This document shows, piece after piece, positions 39,121 through 47,697 of a DNA stretch of 64,000 bases. Made by a program: the position numbers and the translations under genes. The notes under the pieces are model-generated. The model ran no database searches. It saw nothing but the letters and a program-made list of their open reading frames with translations, and had not been told where the DNA came from. Location of the stretch: NCBI RefSeq assembly GCF_020831365.1, contig NZ_JAJHPV010000013.1:1054001-1118000 (forward strand), in the 5' to 3' direction. Numbering within the stretch: position 1 is the stretch's first letter; the number at the start of each line of letters is the position of its first letter. Source of the stretch: Massilia agrisoli (GTDB lineage: Bacteria; Pseudomonadota; Gammaproteobacteria; Burkholderiales; Burkholderiaceae_D).

Positions 39121-40137
39121 TTACTTGGTCTGGTAGATCTTGTCGAACTCGCCGCCGTCGTCGAAGTGCTTCTTCTGCGCCGCTTTCCAGCCGCCGAATA
39201 CTTCATCCACCGAGAACAGCGCGATCGGCTTGTAGTTCTTTTCGAACTTCTTGTAGACCGTTTGCGAACGCGGACGCAGGTAGTGCTTCGCGCCGATCGT
39301 CTGGCCTTGTTCGGAGTACAGGAAGTTCAGGTAGGCGGTGGCCTGCTTACGAACGCCGCGGCGGTCGACCACCTTGTCGACAACCGCAACCGGCGATTCG
39401 GCCAGGATCGACATGGCTGGATAGACCAGTTCAAAGTTGTCGCCAAATTCGCTGCGCACCATTTGCACTTCATTCTCGAAGGTCACCAGCGCGTCGCCGA
39501 TCTGGCGCTGGGTGAAGGTGGTGGTCGCGGCACGCCCGCCGGCGTCGAGGATCGGCACATTCTTGAAGATGCGCGTCACCAGGTCGCGCGCCTGGGCTTC
39601 GGTGCCGCCTTTCTTGATGACCGAGCCCCATGCCGCCAGGTAGGTATAGCGGCCATTGCCAGCCGTCTTGGGGTTCGGGATCACGACTTTGACGCCCGGC
39701 TTGGCCAGGTCGTCCCAGTTCTTGATGCCTTTCGGGTTGCCCTTGCGGACCAGGAACACCATGGTCGAATAGTAAGGCGCAGCGTTGTTAGGGAACTTCT
39801 TGGCCCAGTCCTTGGCGACCAGGCCGCGATCGGCCAGCATGTCGATGTCGTTGGCCTGGTTCATCGTGACGACCGACGCTTCCAGGCCGTCGGCGACCGA
39901 GCGGGCCTGCTTGCTGGAGCCGCCATGCGACTGCTTGATGCTGACGTCTTCACCCGTGGTCTTCTTGTACTCGGCGATGAAAGCCGGGTTGATTTCCTTG
40001 TACAGCTCACGGGCGACATCATACGAAACATTCAACAGCTCGACTTCAGCGGCACTGGCGCTGAACGGGAGGGCCAGGGCGGAGAGCGCGAGGGCGAGGA
40101 TTCCGCGGCGGACGTGTGCGTTGTTTTTGGTATGCAT
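39121..40137 (-). CDS. sbp: Sulfate ABC transporter substrate-binding protein
   Basis: A 338-aa periplasmic binding protein for sulfate or thiosulfate (Sbp/CysP family). A signal peptide ends near ASAAEVELLNVSYDVARELY, which is the characteristic mature N-terminus. KQSHGGSSKQARSVADGLEA and MNQANDIDML line the oxyanion pocket; NPKTAGNGRYTYLAAWG and YLNFLYSEQGQ are further family blocks. It would deliver sulfate to the CysTWA permease and ATPase, but no cysT, cysW or cysA lies in this window, so it must work with components encoded elsewhere. Its 225-bp upstream region would hold the promoter, expected to be CysB-controlled. Confidence 0.94.
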   Translation of the reverse strand: MHTKNNAHVRRGILALALSALALPFSASAAEVELLNVSYDVARELYKEINPAFIAEYKKTTGEDVSIKQSHGGSSKQARSVADGLEASVVTMNQANDIDMLADRGLVAKDWAKKFPNNAAPYYSTMVFLVRKGNPKGIKNWDDLAKPGVKVVIPNPKTAGNGRYTYLAAWGSVIKKGGTEAQARDLVTRIFKNVPILDAGGRAATTTFTQRQIGDALVTFENEVQMVRSEFGDNFELVYPAMSILAESPVAVVDKVVDRRGVRKQATAYLNFLYSEQGQTIGAKHYLRPRSQTVYKKFEKNYKPIALFSVDEVFGGWKAAQKKHFDDGGEFDKIYQTK

Positions 40138-40362
40138 GATTACAATGTGCCTCTATTGTGGAAACAGAACTGCATAGTCTAAAATTCGCAGCGAAAACGG
40201 AAGTATTCTTTCGTCATATGCTTAGATGGCAGAGCGTGGACTGGTGCTATGCCTACCGGCTGGTCGCTTCATCGCAACGCTTTGGCGCGGGTTTCAATGT
40301 ATAGTCGCGCCTATGCGGTTTGAATGGCGGCAATGTATTTTGCCCGGGATTACTTTTTTTGA

Positions 40363-40899
40363 ATGCATATGGGTATTGAGATTCGCACTGCTGTACCGGA
40401 TGACGCCACTGCCGTGTGTGCGGTCCTGCGCCGGTCGATTACCGAATGCTGCGCGGACGACCACCAGCATTGTCCTGCCATCCTGGCTTCGTGGCTGGGC
40501 AACAAGACGCCCGAGACCGTTGCCACCTGGTTCACCACGCCAAGCAACTTCACCCTGGTCGCCCTCAGCGAAGGCGAGGTGGTCGGCGTTGCCTTGCTGA
40601 CCCAGGCCGGAAAAATCTCCCTCTGTTACGTATTGCCCGAGGTGATGCACCGCGGCGTCGGCAAAGCCTTGCTGTGCGGGCTGGAAGAGCAGGCCCGTAG
40701 CTGGGGCATCAGCGTCGTCAAGCTGAAGAGCACGGTCAGCGCGCGCGACTTTTACGCGCGCAATGGCTACATTAACGGCGGCAAGGAAATGTCCTGCTTC
40801 GGTATCGAATGCGATTTCTTCTGGAAGAACCTGAACGAACCCGTTACCGACACATCCGACGGCGCGCGCAAGCGCTTCTGTGGCTGTAACGCCCAATAA
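40363..40899 (+). CDS. GNAT-family N-acetyltransferase
   Basis: A 178-aa cytoplasmic enzyme of the GNAT family, transferring an acetyl group from acetyl-CoA to an amine. VLPEVMHRGVGKALLCGLEE is the acetyl-CoA pyrophosphate loop (motif A, V-x-x-x-x-R-G-x-G-x-A), and ARDFYARNGYI is the motif B tyrosine region. The N-terminal IEIRTAVPDDATAVCAVLRR is the usual first strand-helix. Two ATGs compete (40363 and 40369); neither has a clear Shine-Dalgarno. The 3' end is rich in cysteine (KRFCGCNAQ). Substrate is unknown. The next gene begins 20 bp after its stop. Confidence 0.9.
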   Translation: MHMGIEIRTAVPDDATAVCAVLRRSITECCADDHQHCPAILASWLGNKTPETVATWFTTPSNFTLVALSEGEVVGVALLTQAGKISLCYVLPEVMHRGVGKALLCGLEEQARSWGISVVKLKSTVSARDFYARNGYINGGKEMSCFGIECDFFWKNLNEPVTDTSDGARKRFCGCNAQ

Positions 40900-40919
40900 A
40901 ACGAATACTAATAATACCA

Positions 40920-41555
40920 ATGCTCACACGCAGAGACTTCCTTCATCGCGGCCTCGCGGCTGCCGGCGCCCTGGCGGCGCCCCTGGTCGGCGCGGCTGGC
41001 GCCAAGGCGGCGACGCCGGCGACCGATATCGCGCCGCCTCCCGACCTGTTCGACGCCCAGGCGCTTGACATCGATTTCTGGCTGCGCCCGCGGGTGTTGA
41101 ACGTGACCCGCCCGGCCAGCGGCGAAAAAGCCAAATTGCTGTACTGGAAAGACGGCGAGATCATCGATGCGGCCTATCAGGAGCTGTGCCACCTGATGCG
41201 CGACGTGAACGGCAAGGAAACCGCGCCGATCGATCCCAAGCTGTTTGAAACGCTGTGGGGTGCGCAGGCCTTTATCGAGCGCTACGGCATGTTCCAGCCG
41301 CTCGAGATCCTGTCCGGCTACCGCACTGCCAAGTCGAATGCGCGCCTGATCGAGCAGGGCATCCCGGCCGCGCGCCAGTCGCTGCACATGCACGGCAAGG
41401 CGGCTGACGTGCGCATCGCCAGCCTGAACCCGGAAGTGCTGGGCGAGCTGGTGCGTAGCTTCCGCCAGGGCGGCGTCGGGTTCTACTACCGGTCGAGCGC
41501 CAGTGGCGGCTGGATCCATGCCGATACCGGCGTCAAGCGAAGCTGGAAGGGCTAA
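40920..41555 (+). CDS. Tat-exported DUF882/peptidase-M15-like protein
   Basis: A 211-aa protein of the YcbK/DUF882 family. The N-terminus MLTRRDFLHRGLAAAGALAA is a twin-arginine signal (RRDFL), so it is exported folded. The C-terminal domain has the zinc ligands of M15-like peptidoglycan peptidases: SLHMHGKAADVR (H and D) and GGWIHADTG (H). It probably acts on peptidoglycan crosslinks in the periplasm, as the related MepK endopeptidase does. It starts 20 bp after the GNAT gene; the ATG lacks a visible Shine-Dalgarno. Confidence 0.9.
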   Translation: MLTRRDFLHRGLAAAGALAAPLVGAAGAKAATPATDIAPPPDLFDAQALDIDFWLRPRVLNVTRPASGEKAKLLYWKDGEIIDAAYQELCHLMRDVNGKETAPIDPKLFETLWGAQAFIERYGMFQPLEILSGYRTAKSNARLIEQGIPAARQSLHMHGKAADVRIASLNPEVLGELVRSFRQGGVGFYYRSSASGGWIHADTGVKRSWKG

Positions 41556-41638
41556 GCGCCGATTGTCGAAACCTTGTGCCCTTGTTTGCTGTCGTAGCAG
41601 TAGGCCACCGCGTGGGTGGCTACCAACAGGAGGCAACA

Positions 41639-41944
41639 ATGGCAACGATGAACGCACCAACCATGGAGCGCCGCCATATCCCCGAGCGGCGCAGCACGGC
41701 GGCTGCAGCGCGCGGCAGCACCATGAACGCGCTGGACTGGGCCGCAACCATCCTGATGATTGTCGGCGGTCTGAACTGGGGGCTGGTCGGCGCTTTCGAC
41801 TACAACCTTGTGGCAGCACTGTTTGGCGACCAGACACCGCTGACGCGCCTGGTCTATGCCCTGGTCGGGGTGGCGGCGCTGTACGGCATCTACATGGCAG
41901 CCAAGATCGCCGCCAGGCGGCCCCTGCCCAGCAGTAGCGCCTGA
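41639..41944 (+). CDS. DUF378 small membrane protein
   Basis: A 101-aa inner-membrane protein. After a charged N-terminal tail (about 28 residues) two hydrophobic helices follow: DWAATILMIVGGLNWGLVGA and LTRLVYALVGVAALYGIYMA. The GGLNWGLVG motif identifies the DUF378 family, whose role is unknown. The ATG at 41639 is fixed by AGGAGG 6 nt upstream; longer upstream frames ignore this site. An unbroken 12-bp stem-loop just after the stop probably terminates it. Confidence 0.9.
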   Translation: MATMNAPTMERRHIPERRSTAAAARGSTMNALDWAATILMIVGGLNWGLVGAFDYNLVAALFGDQTPLTRLVYALVGVAALYGIYMAAKIAARRPLPSSSA

Positions 41945-41955
41945 CCGGGCGCAGG

Positions 41956-41989
41956 GGCATGGGCGCGGCAGCCAGAGCGCGCCCATGCC
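41956..41989. terminator. Strong stem-loop between convergent genes
   Basis: GGCATGGGCGCG (41956-41967) pairs perfectly over 12 bp with CGCGCCCATGCC (41978-41989) across a 10-nt loop. It lies between the convergent DUF378 and DUF3460 genes. There is no T run, so it may act with Rho or as an mRNA 3' end stabiliser. Confidence 0.6.
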
Positions 41990-41998
41990 GCCCGGCCC

Positions 41999-42217
41999 TC
42001 ACTCGTACGAGTAAGGCTTGACCGCCACGCTGTCGCGCCGCTCCTTGTCGCGCTCGGCGATGTCTTGCTTGTGGTCCCACCAGATGTACCAGCCGCGCAT
42101 CTGGTCTTCCTCGACGCCAGGGTGCCGGGCGAGATAGTTGTCCAGGAACTGCTCGAATTCGGAGACGTACTCGCCGGGGCCGGTGAGATGGCGTCGTTTG
42201 TGCGTGTGGGTTTGCAT
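41999..42217 (-). CDS. DUF3460 protein (72 aa)
   Basis: A 72-aa cytoplasmic protein of the DUF3460 family, small proteins typical of beta-proteobacteria. YVSEFEQFLDNYLARHPGVE and the following GWYIWWDHKQD match the family, with a basic N-terminus (MQTHTHKRRH). The ATG at 42217 is fixed by AAAGGAGG 6 nt upstream. Function is unknown. It converges on the DUF378 gene across a strong stem-loop and is divergent from the gene at 42334. Confidence 0.9.
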   Translation of the reverse strand: MQTHTHKRRHLTGPGEYVSEFEQFLDNYLARHPGVEEDQMRGWYIWWDHKQDIAERDKERRDSVAVKPYSYE

Positions 42218-42333
42218 GGCATCCTCCTTTCCATCCCTGGATTCGACTGGCGGAAAGGTCAGCAAGTTCGGCATATACGGCAACGGTGAAATGCCGTAGC
42301 ATACGGGCCGTTGTTGTTTATTTTCAGGATGCA

Positions 42334-42765
42334 ATGAAGCCAGACCCACAGACCGCCCCGCCCGACGCCGAGGCCAAGCCGCGTTTTCGTCCGCGCCCGT
42401 GGGTTCACCTGGAAACGCCGCAGGATGTCGAGCTCTGGATCGAGGAGCATAACCAGAGCCTGCAAGAAAACATCGGCCCGCAGGAAACCGGCTACGGCGT
42501 GTGCTTCACCCTGGCCGAAGGCGGCAACATCTACATGCACACGGGCGCCGACGCCATCATCCTCGACGTCGACCAGGATGCGCGCTGGGTCGCGCCGCTG
42601 ATCGTCGCCGCCACCCGTACCGACGAACCGCAGTCCCAGCTCTGGGTGCTGCCGGACGACAAACTGGTCCAGCTGATCATTGGCCTGTCCTGCCTGGTCG
42701 CCAGCACGACCCTGGTGGTCGGCCATTATTTTGGCTCGCGCAACCGCAAGATGGGCTTCGCCTGA
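42334..42765 (+). CDS. Hypothetical protein with C-terminal membrane helix
   Basis: A 143-aa protein I do not recognise. A proline-rich charged N-terminus (MKPDPQTAPPDAEAKPRFRP) is followed by a compact alpha/beta region (about 25-115) and one C-terminal membrane helix, LVQLIIGLSCLVASTTLVVG, ending in positive residues (GSRNRKMGFA). That makes it a tail-anchored type protein with its bulk in the cytoplasm. AGGA lies 5 nt before the ATG. It precedes the cystine-type binding protein by 76 bp and may share its transcript, but no functional link is evident. Confidence 0.75.
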   Translation: MKPDPQTAPPDAEAKPRFRPRPWVHLETPQDVELWIEEHNQSLQENIGPQETGYGVCFTLAEGGNIYMHTGADAIILDVDQDARWVAPLIVAATRTDEPQSQLWVLPDDKLVQLIIGLSCLVASTTLVVGHYFGSRNRKMGFA

Positions 42766-42841
42766 TCATTGCTTCTGTGCACATGAACGTTTTTTCGGTT
42801 ATAAAGCCAAACTCAGCAATTGATTAGACAATGGTGAACCC

Positions 42842-43639
42842 ATGATCCCGACCCGCCGCCGCGCACTGCTCCTTCCCGCCATCCTGATTGCTGCCACGCT
42901 GGCGCTGCCGGCCCATGCCGCCGACTTGCTCGACACGGTCAAGGCGCGTGGCACCCTGCGCATCGCGATGGAGGGCACTTATCCGCCGTTTAATTTCAAG
43001 GACCCAAAGACGGGGCAGCTGGCCGGCTACGACGTCGATGTGGCCAGGCTGGTCGCGTCCAGGATGGGCCTGAAGCCTGAGTTCATCACCACCGAATGGA
43101 GCGCGATCCTCGCCGGGCTTGGCGCCGGTAAATACGACGCCATCGTCAGCCAGGTTGGCCTGACCGCCAAGCGCCAGGAAGTATTCGATTTTTCGGAGCC
43201 GTACACCTATTCCAACCCGCAGCTCATCGTCCGCAAGAACGACAAGGCCAATTACGCCAGCCTCGCCGACCTGAAAGGCAAGAAGCTTGGCGTGGGGCAG
43301 GGCAGCGTTTACGAACAGCAGGCCAAGGCCGTGCCTGGCATCGAGGTCAAGAGCTATCCGGCCGCGCCGGAGAACCTGCAAGACCTCGCGGTGGGCCGCA
43401 TCGACGCGGCGCTCAACGACAGCCTGATGGTGGCCTATTTGCTGAGCAACTCAAAGCTGCCGATCAAGGCCGGCGCGCGGGTGGGCCAGGCCGAACGCAT
43501 GGCCATTCCATTCAAAAAAGGTAACCCGCAGTTCAAGGCGGCAGTCAACAAGGCATTGCAGGAGGCGACGGCCGACGGCAGCCTGAAGCAGGTTTCGATG
43601 AAGTGGTTTGGCAGCGACGTGTCGCGCCCGGCGAAATAA
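42842..43639 (+). CDS. Amino-acid (cystine-type) ABC transporter substrate-binding protein
   Basis: A 265-aa periplasmic binding protein of family 3 (polar amino acids; nearest to FliY/TcyA cystine-binding proteins). The signal peptide ends at LALPAHA, then DLLDTVKARGTLRIAMEGTY opens the mature protein. GTYPPFNFKD, GYDVDVARLVA, FSEPYTYSNPQLIVR and GQGSVYEQQ are conserved ligand-binding blocks. It captures an amino acid, probably cystine, and passes it to the permease encoded 3 bp downstream. No ATPase gene follows. The exact ligand is inferred from overall resemblance. Confidence 0.92.
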   Translation: MIPTRRRALLLPAILIAATLALPAHAADLLDTVKARGTLRIAMEGTYPPFNFKDPKTGQLAGYDVDVARLVASRMGLKPEFITTEWSAILAGLGAGKYDAIVSQVGLTAKRQEVFDFSEPYTYSNPQLIVRKNDKANYASLADLKGKKLGVGQGSVYEQQAKAVPGIEVKSYPAAPENLQDLAVGRIDAALNDSLMVAYLLSNSKLPIKAGARVGQAERMAIPFKKGNPQFKAAVNKALQEATADGSLKQVSMKWFGSDVSRPAK

Positions 43640-43642
43640 ACC

Positions 43643-44299
43643 GTGACGGAATTGTTCGAGCTGCTGCGCGAAGCCGCGCCCGTGATGCTGGCGGGCGCCG
43701 GCTACACGCTGGTGTTCGCGATGGCGGCGATGATCGGCGGCCTGGCAATCGGCTTCCCCGTTGCCGTGATACGCATGTCGTCGCTGGCCTTGGTGCGCTG
43801 GCCGGCCTCGCTGTACGTCAGCATGATGCGCGGCACGCCGCTGCTGGTGCAGATCTTCGTCATTTACTACGGCCTGCCGAGCGTGGGCATCGAGTTCGAC
43901 CCGGTGACCGCGGGCGTGCTGGCGCTGTCGCTCAATTCCGGCGCTTATCTGTCGGAAAGCTTGCGCGGCGCGATACAGAGCATCAGCCAGGGCCAGTGGC
44001 GCGCCAGCTTCAGCCTCGGGCTCGGCTACTGGCAGACCCTGCACCACATCGTGATGCCGCAGGCCTTGCGGGTGGCGGTGCCATCGATGAGCAATACCTT
44101 GATCAGCCTGATCAAGGATACCTCCCTGGTCTCCGTCATCACCGTGTCCGAGCTGATGCTTGCCACCAAGGAAGTTATCGCCACGACCTTCCAGCCGCTG
44201 CCGCTCTATATGGCCGCAGCCGGTATTTACTGGTGCCTGAGCCTGGCGTTCGAAGCACTGCAGCGGCGTGCCGAGCGCCGCCTCAACCGCGCACATTAA
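43643..44299 (+). CDS. Amino-acid (cystine-type) ABC transporter permease
   Basis: A 218-aa inner-membrane permease of the His/Glu/Gln/cystine type with about five membrane helices. YVSMMRGTPLLVQIFVIYYG is the family signature, and the coupling loop QWRASFSLGLGYWQTLHHIV with MPQALRVAVPSM is the EAA motif that contacts the ATPase. It starts at GTG 3 bp after the binding-protein stop, so the two are one operon. The expected ATP-binding gene is missing downstream, where a GGDEF/EAL gene follows after 110 bp. Confidence 0.92.
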   Translation: MTELFELLREAAPVMLAGAGYTLVFAMAAMIGGLAIGFPVAVIRMSSLALVRWPASLYVSMMRGTPLLVQIFVIYYGLPSVGIEFDPVTAGVLALSLNSGAYLSESLRGAIQSISQGQWRASFSLGLGYWQTLHHIVMPQALRVAVPSMSNTLISLIKDTSLVSVITVSELMLATKEVIATTFQPLPLYMAAAGIYWCLSLAFEALQRRAERRLNRAH

Positions 44300-44409
44300 T
44301 TGCCAAAACCTACAAGCTGTATCAATGAGCGCGTGCTCGACAGGTTGCGCGCGCGCATGCTAGTCTAACCTTTGCAGCAACACCGCTTGATGTGGCCATG
44401 CGAGGTGAG

Positions 44410-46662
44410 ATGGATAACGACAACGATTCCGCGACCGAGGCAAGCGACCGGTCCCCTGATGTCCGCGGCGAACGCGCGCCGGTCCGCAGCACGGACCGCT
44501 CCTTCGCCGCCGCGCCGTACGCCGCGCGCGCCGGCATGCTGTTCGTGGACCCCGACCCGCACTATCCCCTCGAGCCGGTGGTCGACGTCAGCGGCGTGAC
44601 AGTCGACCGCCTGCGCTATGAAGAAGAGCAGGGCTACTACAACGAGCTTTACCTGCTGGCCCCCGTCGGCTACTTTGTCGTCGCCTTCGACCAGACGATT
44701 TTGCAGGCCAACCTGGTGGGCGCAGAAATGCTCGGGATCGCGCGCGCCAATCCCCGCGAGCACCGGCTGCGCACCTTCGTCAGCCCCGCCTACCTGTCCG
44801 ACTTCGACCACTTCTTCAGCAGCGCCATCAACAGCAGCACCCCGATCCAGTGCCGGCTCCAGCTCGGCCACGGCGCGGGCGAGCTGGTACAGGTCACGCT
44901 GCTGGCCAGCGCGGACGGCAGCGGCCAGGCCTGCCGGGTGGTGGTGGAACGCGCGGAAGGCAAGCTGGCCGCCCTCGAACGCAGCGAGGAGCGTTTCCGC
45001 CGCATCGTGCACAGCGCGGAAGAAGGCATCTGGGAGATCGACGCGGAATCGGTCACCACCTTCGTCAATCCCAAGATGGCCGCCATGCTCGGCTATTCCA
45101 TCGAGGAGATGCTGGACCTGCCGCTGGTCGACTTCATGGATGCCGAAGGGCGCAAGATCCTTGAACGGAACATCGCGCGGCGCCAGCAGGGCATCGCGGA
45201 ACGCCATGAGTTCAAGTTTTTGCGCAAGGACGGGCATGACGTCTGGACCACGATGGCCACCAACCCGATCTTCGACGCCAGCGGCGTCTACCTCGGTGCG
45301 CTGGCGCTGGTCACCGACATCACCGACCGCAAGGCCTCCACCGAATTGATCTGGCAGCAGGCGAACTTCGACCAGCTGACCGGCCTGCCGAACCGGCACA
45401 TGTTCATGGACCGGCTAAGCCAGGAAACGCGCAAGGCCGACCGCAACGCCGCCTTCCTGGCGCTGCTGTTCATCGACCTCGACCACTTCAAGGAAGTCAA
45501 CGACCACTACGGCCACGCGGTTGGCGACACGGTGCTGGTGGAGGCGGCGCGCCGCATCGCAGCCTGCGTGCGCTCGACCGACACGCTGGCGCGGCTGGGC
45601 GGCGACGAGTTCACGGTGATCCTGGCCGGGCTTGACCATGTGGGCAGCGTCGAGCGGATTGCGCAGGCGATGATCGCGGCGCTGTCACAGGCCTTCGAGT
45701 TCGGCGGGCAGCGCATCTTCATCTCGGCCAGTATCGGCATCGCGCTGTACCCGCCGGACGCGCGCGACCTCGACGAACTGGTGGCGCGCGCCGACCAGGC
45801 GATGTACTCGTCCAAGAACGGCGGCCGCAACCGCTTCAGCTACTTCACGCCGGACCTGCAAGAGGCGGCCAGGGCACGCCAGAACATGGGCGCCGACATG
45901 CGCGCCGCGATCAAGGCGCAGCAGTTCGAGATTGTGTACCAGCCGATCATCTCGCTCCATTCAGGCGCGGTGTACAAGGCCGAAGCGCTGCTGCGCTGGC
46001 GCCACCCGACGCGCGGGCTGCTCGGGCCGGCGGAGTTCATCCCGTTCGCCGAATCGAATGGCCTGATCGTCGAAATTGGCGACTGGGTCTTCCGCGAGGC
46101 GGCGCGCCAGGCGCACGCGTGGCAGGCCACTATCGACCCGTCGTTCCAGGTCAGTGTCAACAAGTCGCCGGTGCAGTTCCGCCGCGACGCCGACATGTAT
46201 GAAGGCTGGTTTGCCTACCTCGAAGAGCTGGGGCTGCCGCGCCAGAGCATCGTCATCGAGATCACCGAGAGCATCCTGATGCAGGGCGCCGACCAGGTGC
46301 TGGAGCGGCTCAAGCACTACCGCGCGATGGGGCTGCAGGTGGCGCTGGACGATTTCGGGACCGGGTATTCATCCCTGTCGCACCTGAAGCGCTTCGATAT
46401 CGACTATGTGAAGATCGACCAGTCGTTTGTATCGCAGCTCGAGACAGACCAGGGCGACCTGGCGCTGTGCGAGGCGATCATCGTGATGGCGCACAAGCTG
46501 GGGCTGAAGGTGGTTGCAGAGGGCGTGGAAACGCAGGGGCAGCGGCAGCTGCTGCTCGATGCGGGATGCGATTACGCGCAGGGATATGTGTTTGCGCACC
46601 CGATGCCGGCTGCGGAGTTCGAGGTGATGGCGCGGGAGTCGATTAAAAAAATCGGCGGATGA
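44410..46662 (+). CDS. PAS-GGDEF-EAL cyclic-di-GMP protein, both domains intact
   Basis: A 750-aa cytoplasmic protein. Two PAS-like regions (about 70-175 and 195-315, EERFRRIVHSAEEGIWEID) precede GGDEF with RLGGDEF (about 396) and EAL with KAEALLRWRHP (about 523). The EAL keeps its catalytic set: SVNKSP, EITES, DDFGTGYSS, YVKIDQSFV and AEGVETQGQ, so it may both make and break cyclic di-GMP. The ATG at 44410 has GAGG 5 nt upstream; in-frame GTG 44392 and ATG 44398 are less likely. The last codons, GGC GGA TGA, belong to a dispersed repeat. Confidence 0.94.
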   Translation: MDNDNDSATEASDRSPDVRGERAPVRSTDRSFAAAPYAARAGMLFVDPDPHYPLEPVVDVSGVTVDRLRYEEEQGYYNELYLLAPVGYFVVAFDQTILQANLVGAEMLGIARANPREHRLRTFVSPAYLSDFDHFFSSAINSSTPIQCRLQLGHGAGELVQVTLLASADGSGQACRVVVERAEGKLAALERSEERFRRIVHSAEEGIWEIDAESVTTFVNPKMAAMLGYSIEEMLDLPLVDFMDAEGRKILERNIARRQQGIAERHEFKFLRKDGHDVWTTMATNPIFDASGVYLGALALVTDITDRKASTELIWQQANFDQLTGLPNRHMFMDRLSQETRKADRNAAFLALLFIDLDHFKEVNDHYGHAVGDTVLVEAARRIAACVRSTDTLARLGGDEFTVILAGLDHVGSVERIAQAMIAALSQAFEFGGQRIFISASIGIALYPPDARDLDELVARADQAMYSSKNGGRNRFSYFTPDLQEAARARQNMGADMRAAIKAQQFEIVYQPIISLHSGAVYKAEALLRWRHPTRGLLGPAEFIPFAESNGLIVEIGDWVFREAARQAHAWQATIDPSFQVSVNKSPVQFRRDADMYEGWFAYLEELGLPRQSIVIEITESILMQGADQVLERLKHYRAMGLQVALDDFGTGYSSLSHLKRFDIDYVKIDQSFVSQLETDQGDLALCEAIIVMAHKLGLKVVAEGVETQGQRQLLLDAGCDYAQGYVFAHPMPAAEFEVMARESIKKIGG

Positions 46663-46734
46663 CGCTGCGCTCTTCCGCCCTACGACGTCAGCGCGGGTTG
46701 GTAGGGCGGAAGAGGGCGTAGCCCGTCATCCGCC
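46654..46734. repeat. Inverted pair of GGCGGATGACG...CCGCCCTAC palindromic repeats
   Basis: The left unit (46654-46683) runs from GGCGGATGACGCTGCGC to CCGCCCTAC; the right unit (46701-46734) is its inverted relative, from GTAGGGCGGAAGAG to GTCATCCGCC. Together they can form one long hairpin in the gap between convergent genes. The left unit supplies the TGA stop of the PAS-GGDEF-EAL gene. Related sequences occur at 50734-50750 and in the array at 57832-58297. Confidence 0.8.
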
Positions 46735-46745
46735 GCATGCGCGCA

Positions 46746-47687
46746 CTACTGTTTCGTCACAATTCCCAACCCAACGAGGAAGCTGCGGACCTTCTCGTAC
46801 GCGCCCACTTGCTGCTCGGCGCTAAACCCGCCGTGCCCGCCGCCCTTGATCGTCACGAGTTCGTTCTTCACTCCCGCCTTATCGAGCGCCTTGTGCAAGC
46901 GCGTGGCATGCGCATACGGGACCATCGGATCAGCATCGCCATGAACGGTCAGCACCGCAGGGCTCCCCGGGCGCACATGCGTCAAAGGCGAAATCTGCGC
47001 CGCCAGCGCCATTCGCCCCGGCATGCTGCCAAACCAAGCCACCGCGTACGAACGGATATTCTGGCCTTGCAGCATGTCCGCCACATCCGTAATGCCATAC
47101 CAGTTCACCACGGCAGCCACTTTGGGCGCAGCATTGACATACGGACCGCTCCACGCCGGCTCGTTCGCCGCGCACTGGTTTGTCATTTCCGAATCGGGCG
47201 CGATTAACGCTGTTGTCAACGCCAGGTGGCCGCCCGCTGAATTCCCTGTCACGACCACTTTGCCGAGATCGAAGTTGTAACGCTTGGCATTTCGCCCTAC
47301 CCACTGCAGCACGCACAGGGCATCTTCAACCGCAGCCGGCGCCAGTGCAGTCCTGGCCAGCCGGTATTCGATGTTAACGACGGCAAAACCCATCTGCATG
47401 TAAGGCAGGGCAGTCAGGGACGCGCCTTCGCGCGATCCGAACACCCAGCCGCCGCCGTGGATGTTAATTACCACCGGCAGCGCGGGAGCCGGCCTGGCCG
47501 AAGGCATGTACAGATCCAGCTTCAGGTCACGCCCGCTGGCGCTTGCATAGGTCTGGCCGGCATGCACGTCCCAGCCGTGGTCGAGGAGGATTGCGGCGCG
47601 CCAGCCGTCGTCGGCCGCCTGGACCGGGACGGCGCACACGCAGATAATCAGCGTCGGCAACAAGCGGCGCGCAAAGAACTTCGCCAT
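46746..47687 (-). CDS. Secreted alpha/beta-hydrolase (esterase)
   Basis: A 313-aa exported hydrolase of the BD-FAE/hormone-sensitive-lipase-like type. The signal peptide is LLPTLIICVCAVPVQA. INIHGGGWVFGSREG gives the HGGGW oxyanion hole, VVTGNSAGGHLALTTA the nucleophilic serine, VHGDADPMVPY the aspartate and GGGHGGFS the histidine. It would cleave small carboxylic esters, or act as an arylformamidase- or feruloyl-esterase-like enzyme, in the periplasm. It begins 10 bp after the ETF-ubiquinone-oxidoreductase gene on the same strand, so it is probably co-transcribed with it, although the functional link is unclear. Confidence 0.9.
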   Translation of the reverse strand: MAKFFARRLLPTLIICVCAVPVQAADDGWRAAILLDHGWDVHAGQTYASASGRDLKLDLYMPSARPAPALPVVINIHGGGWVFGSREGASLTALPYMQMGFAVVNIEYRLARTALAPAAVEDALCVLQWVGRNAKRYNFDLGKVVVTGNSAGGHLALTTALIAPDSEMTNQCAANEPAWSGPYVNAAPKVAAVVNWYGITDVADMLQGQNIRSYAVAWFGSMPGRMALAAQISPLTHVRPGSPAVLTVHGDADPMVPYAHATRLHKALDKAGVKNELVTIKGGGHGGFSAEQQVGAYEKVRSFLVGLGIVTKQ

Positions 47688-47697
47688 CGCCGCCCGC

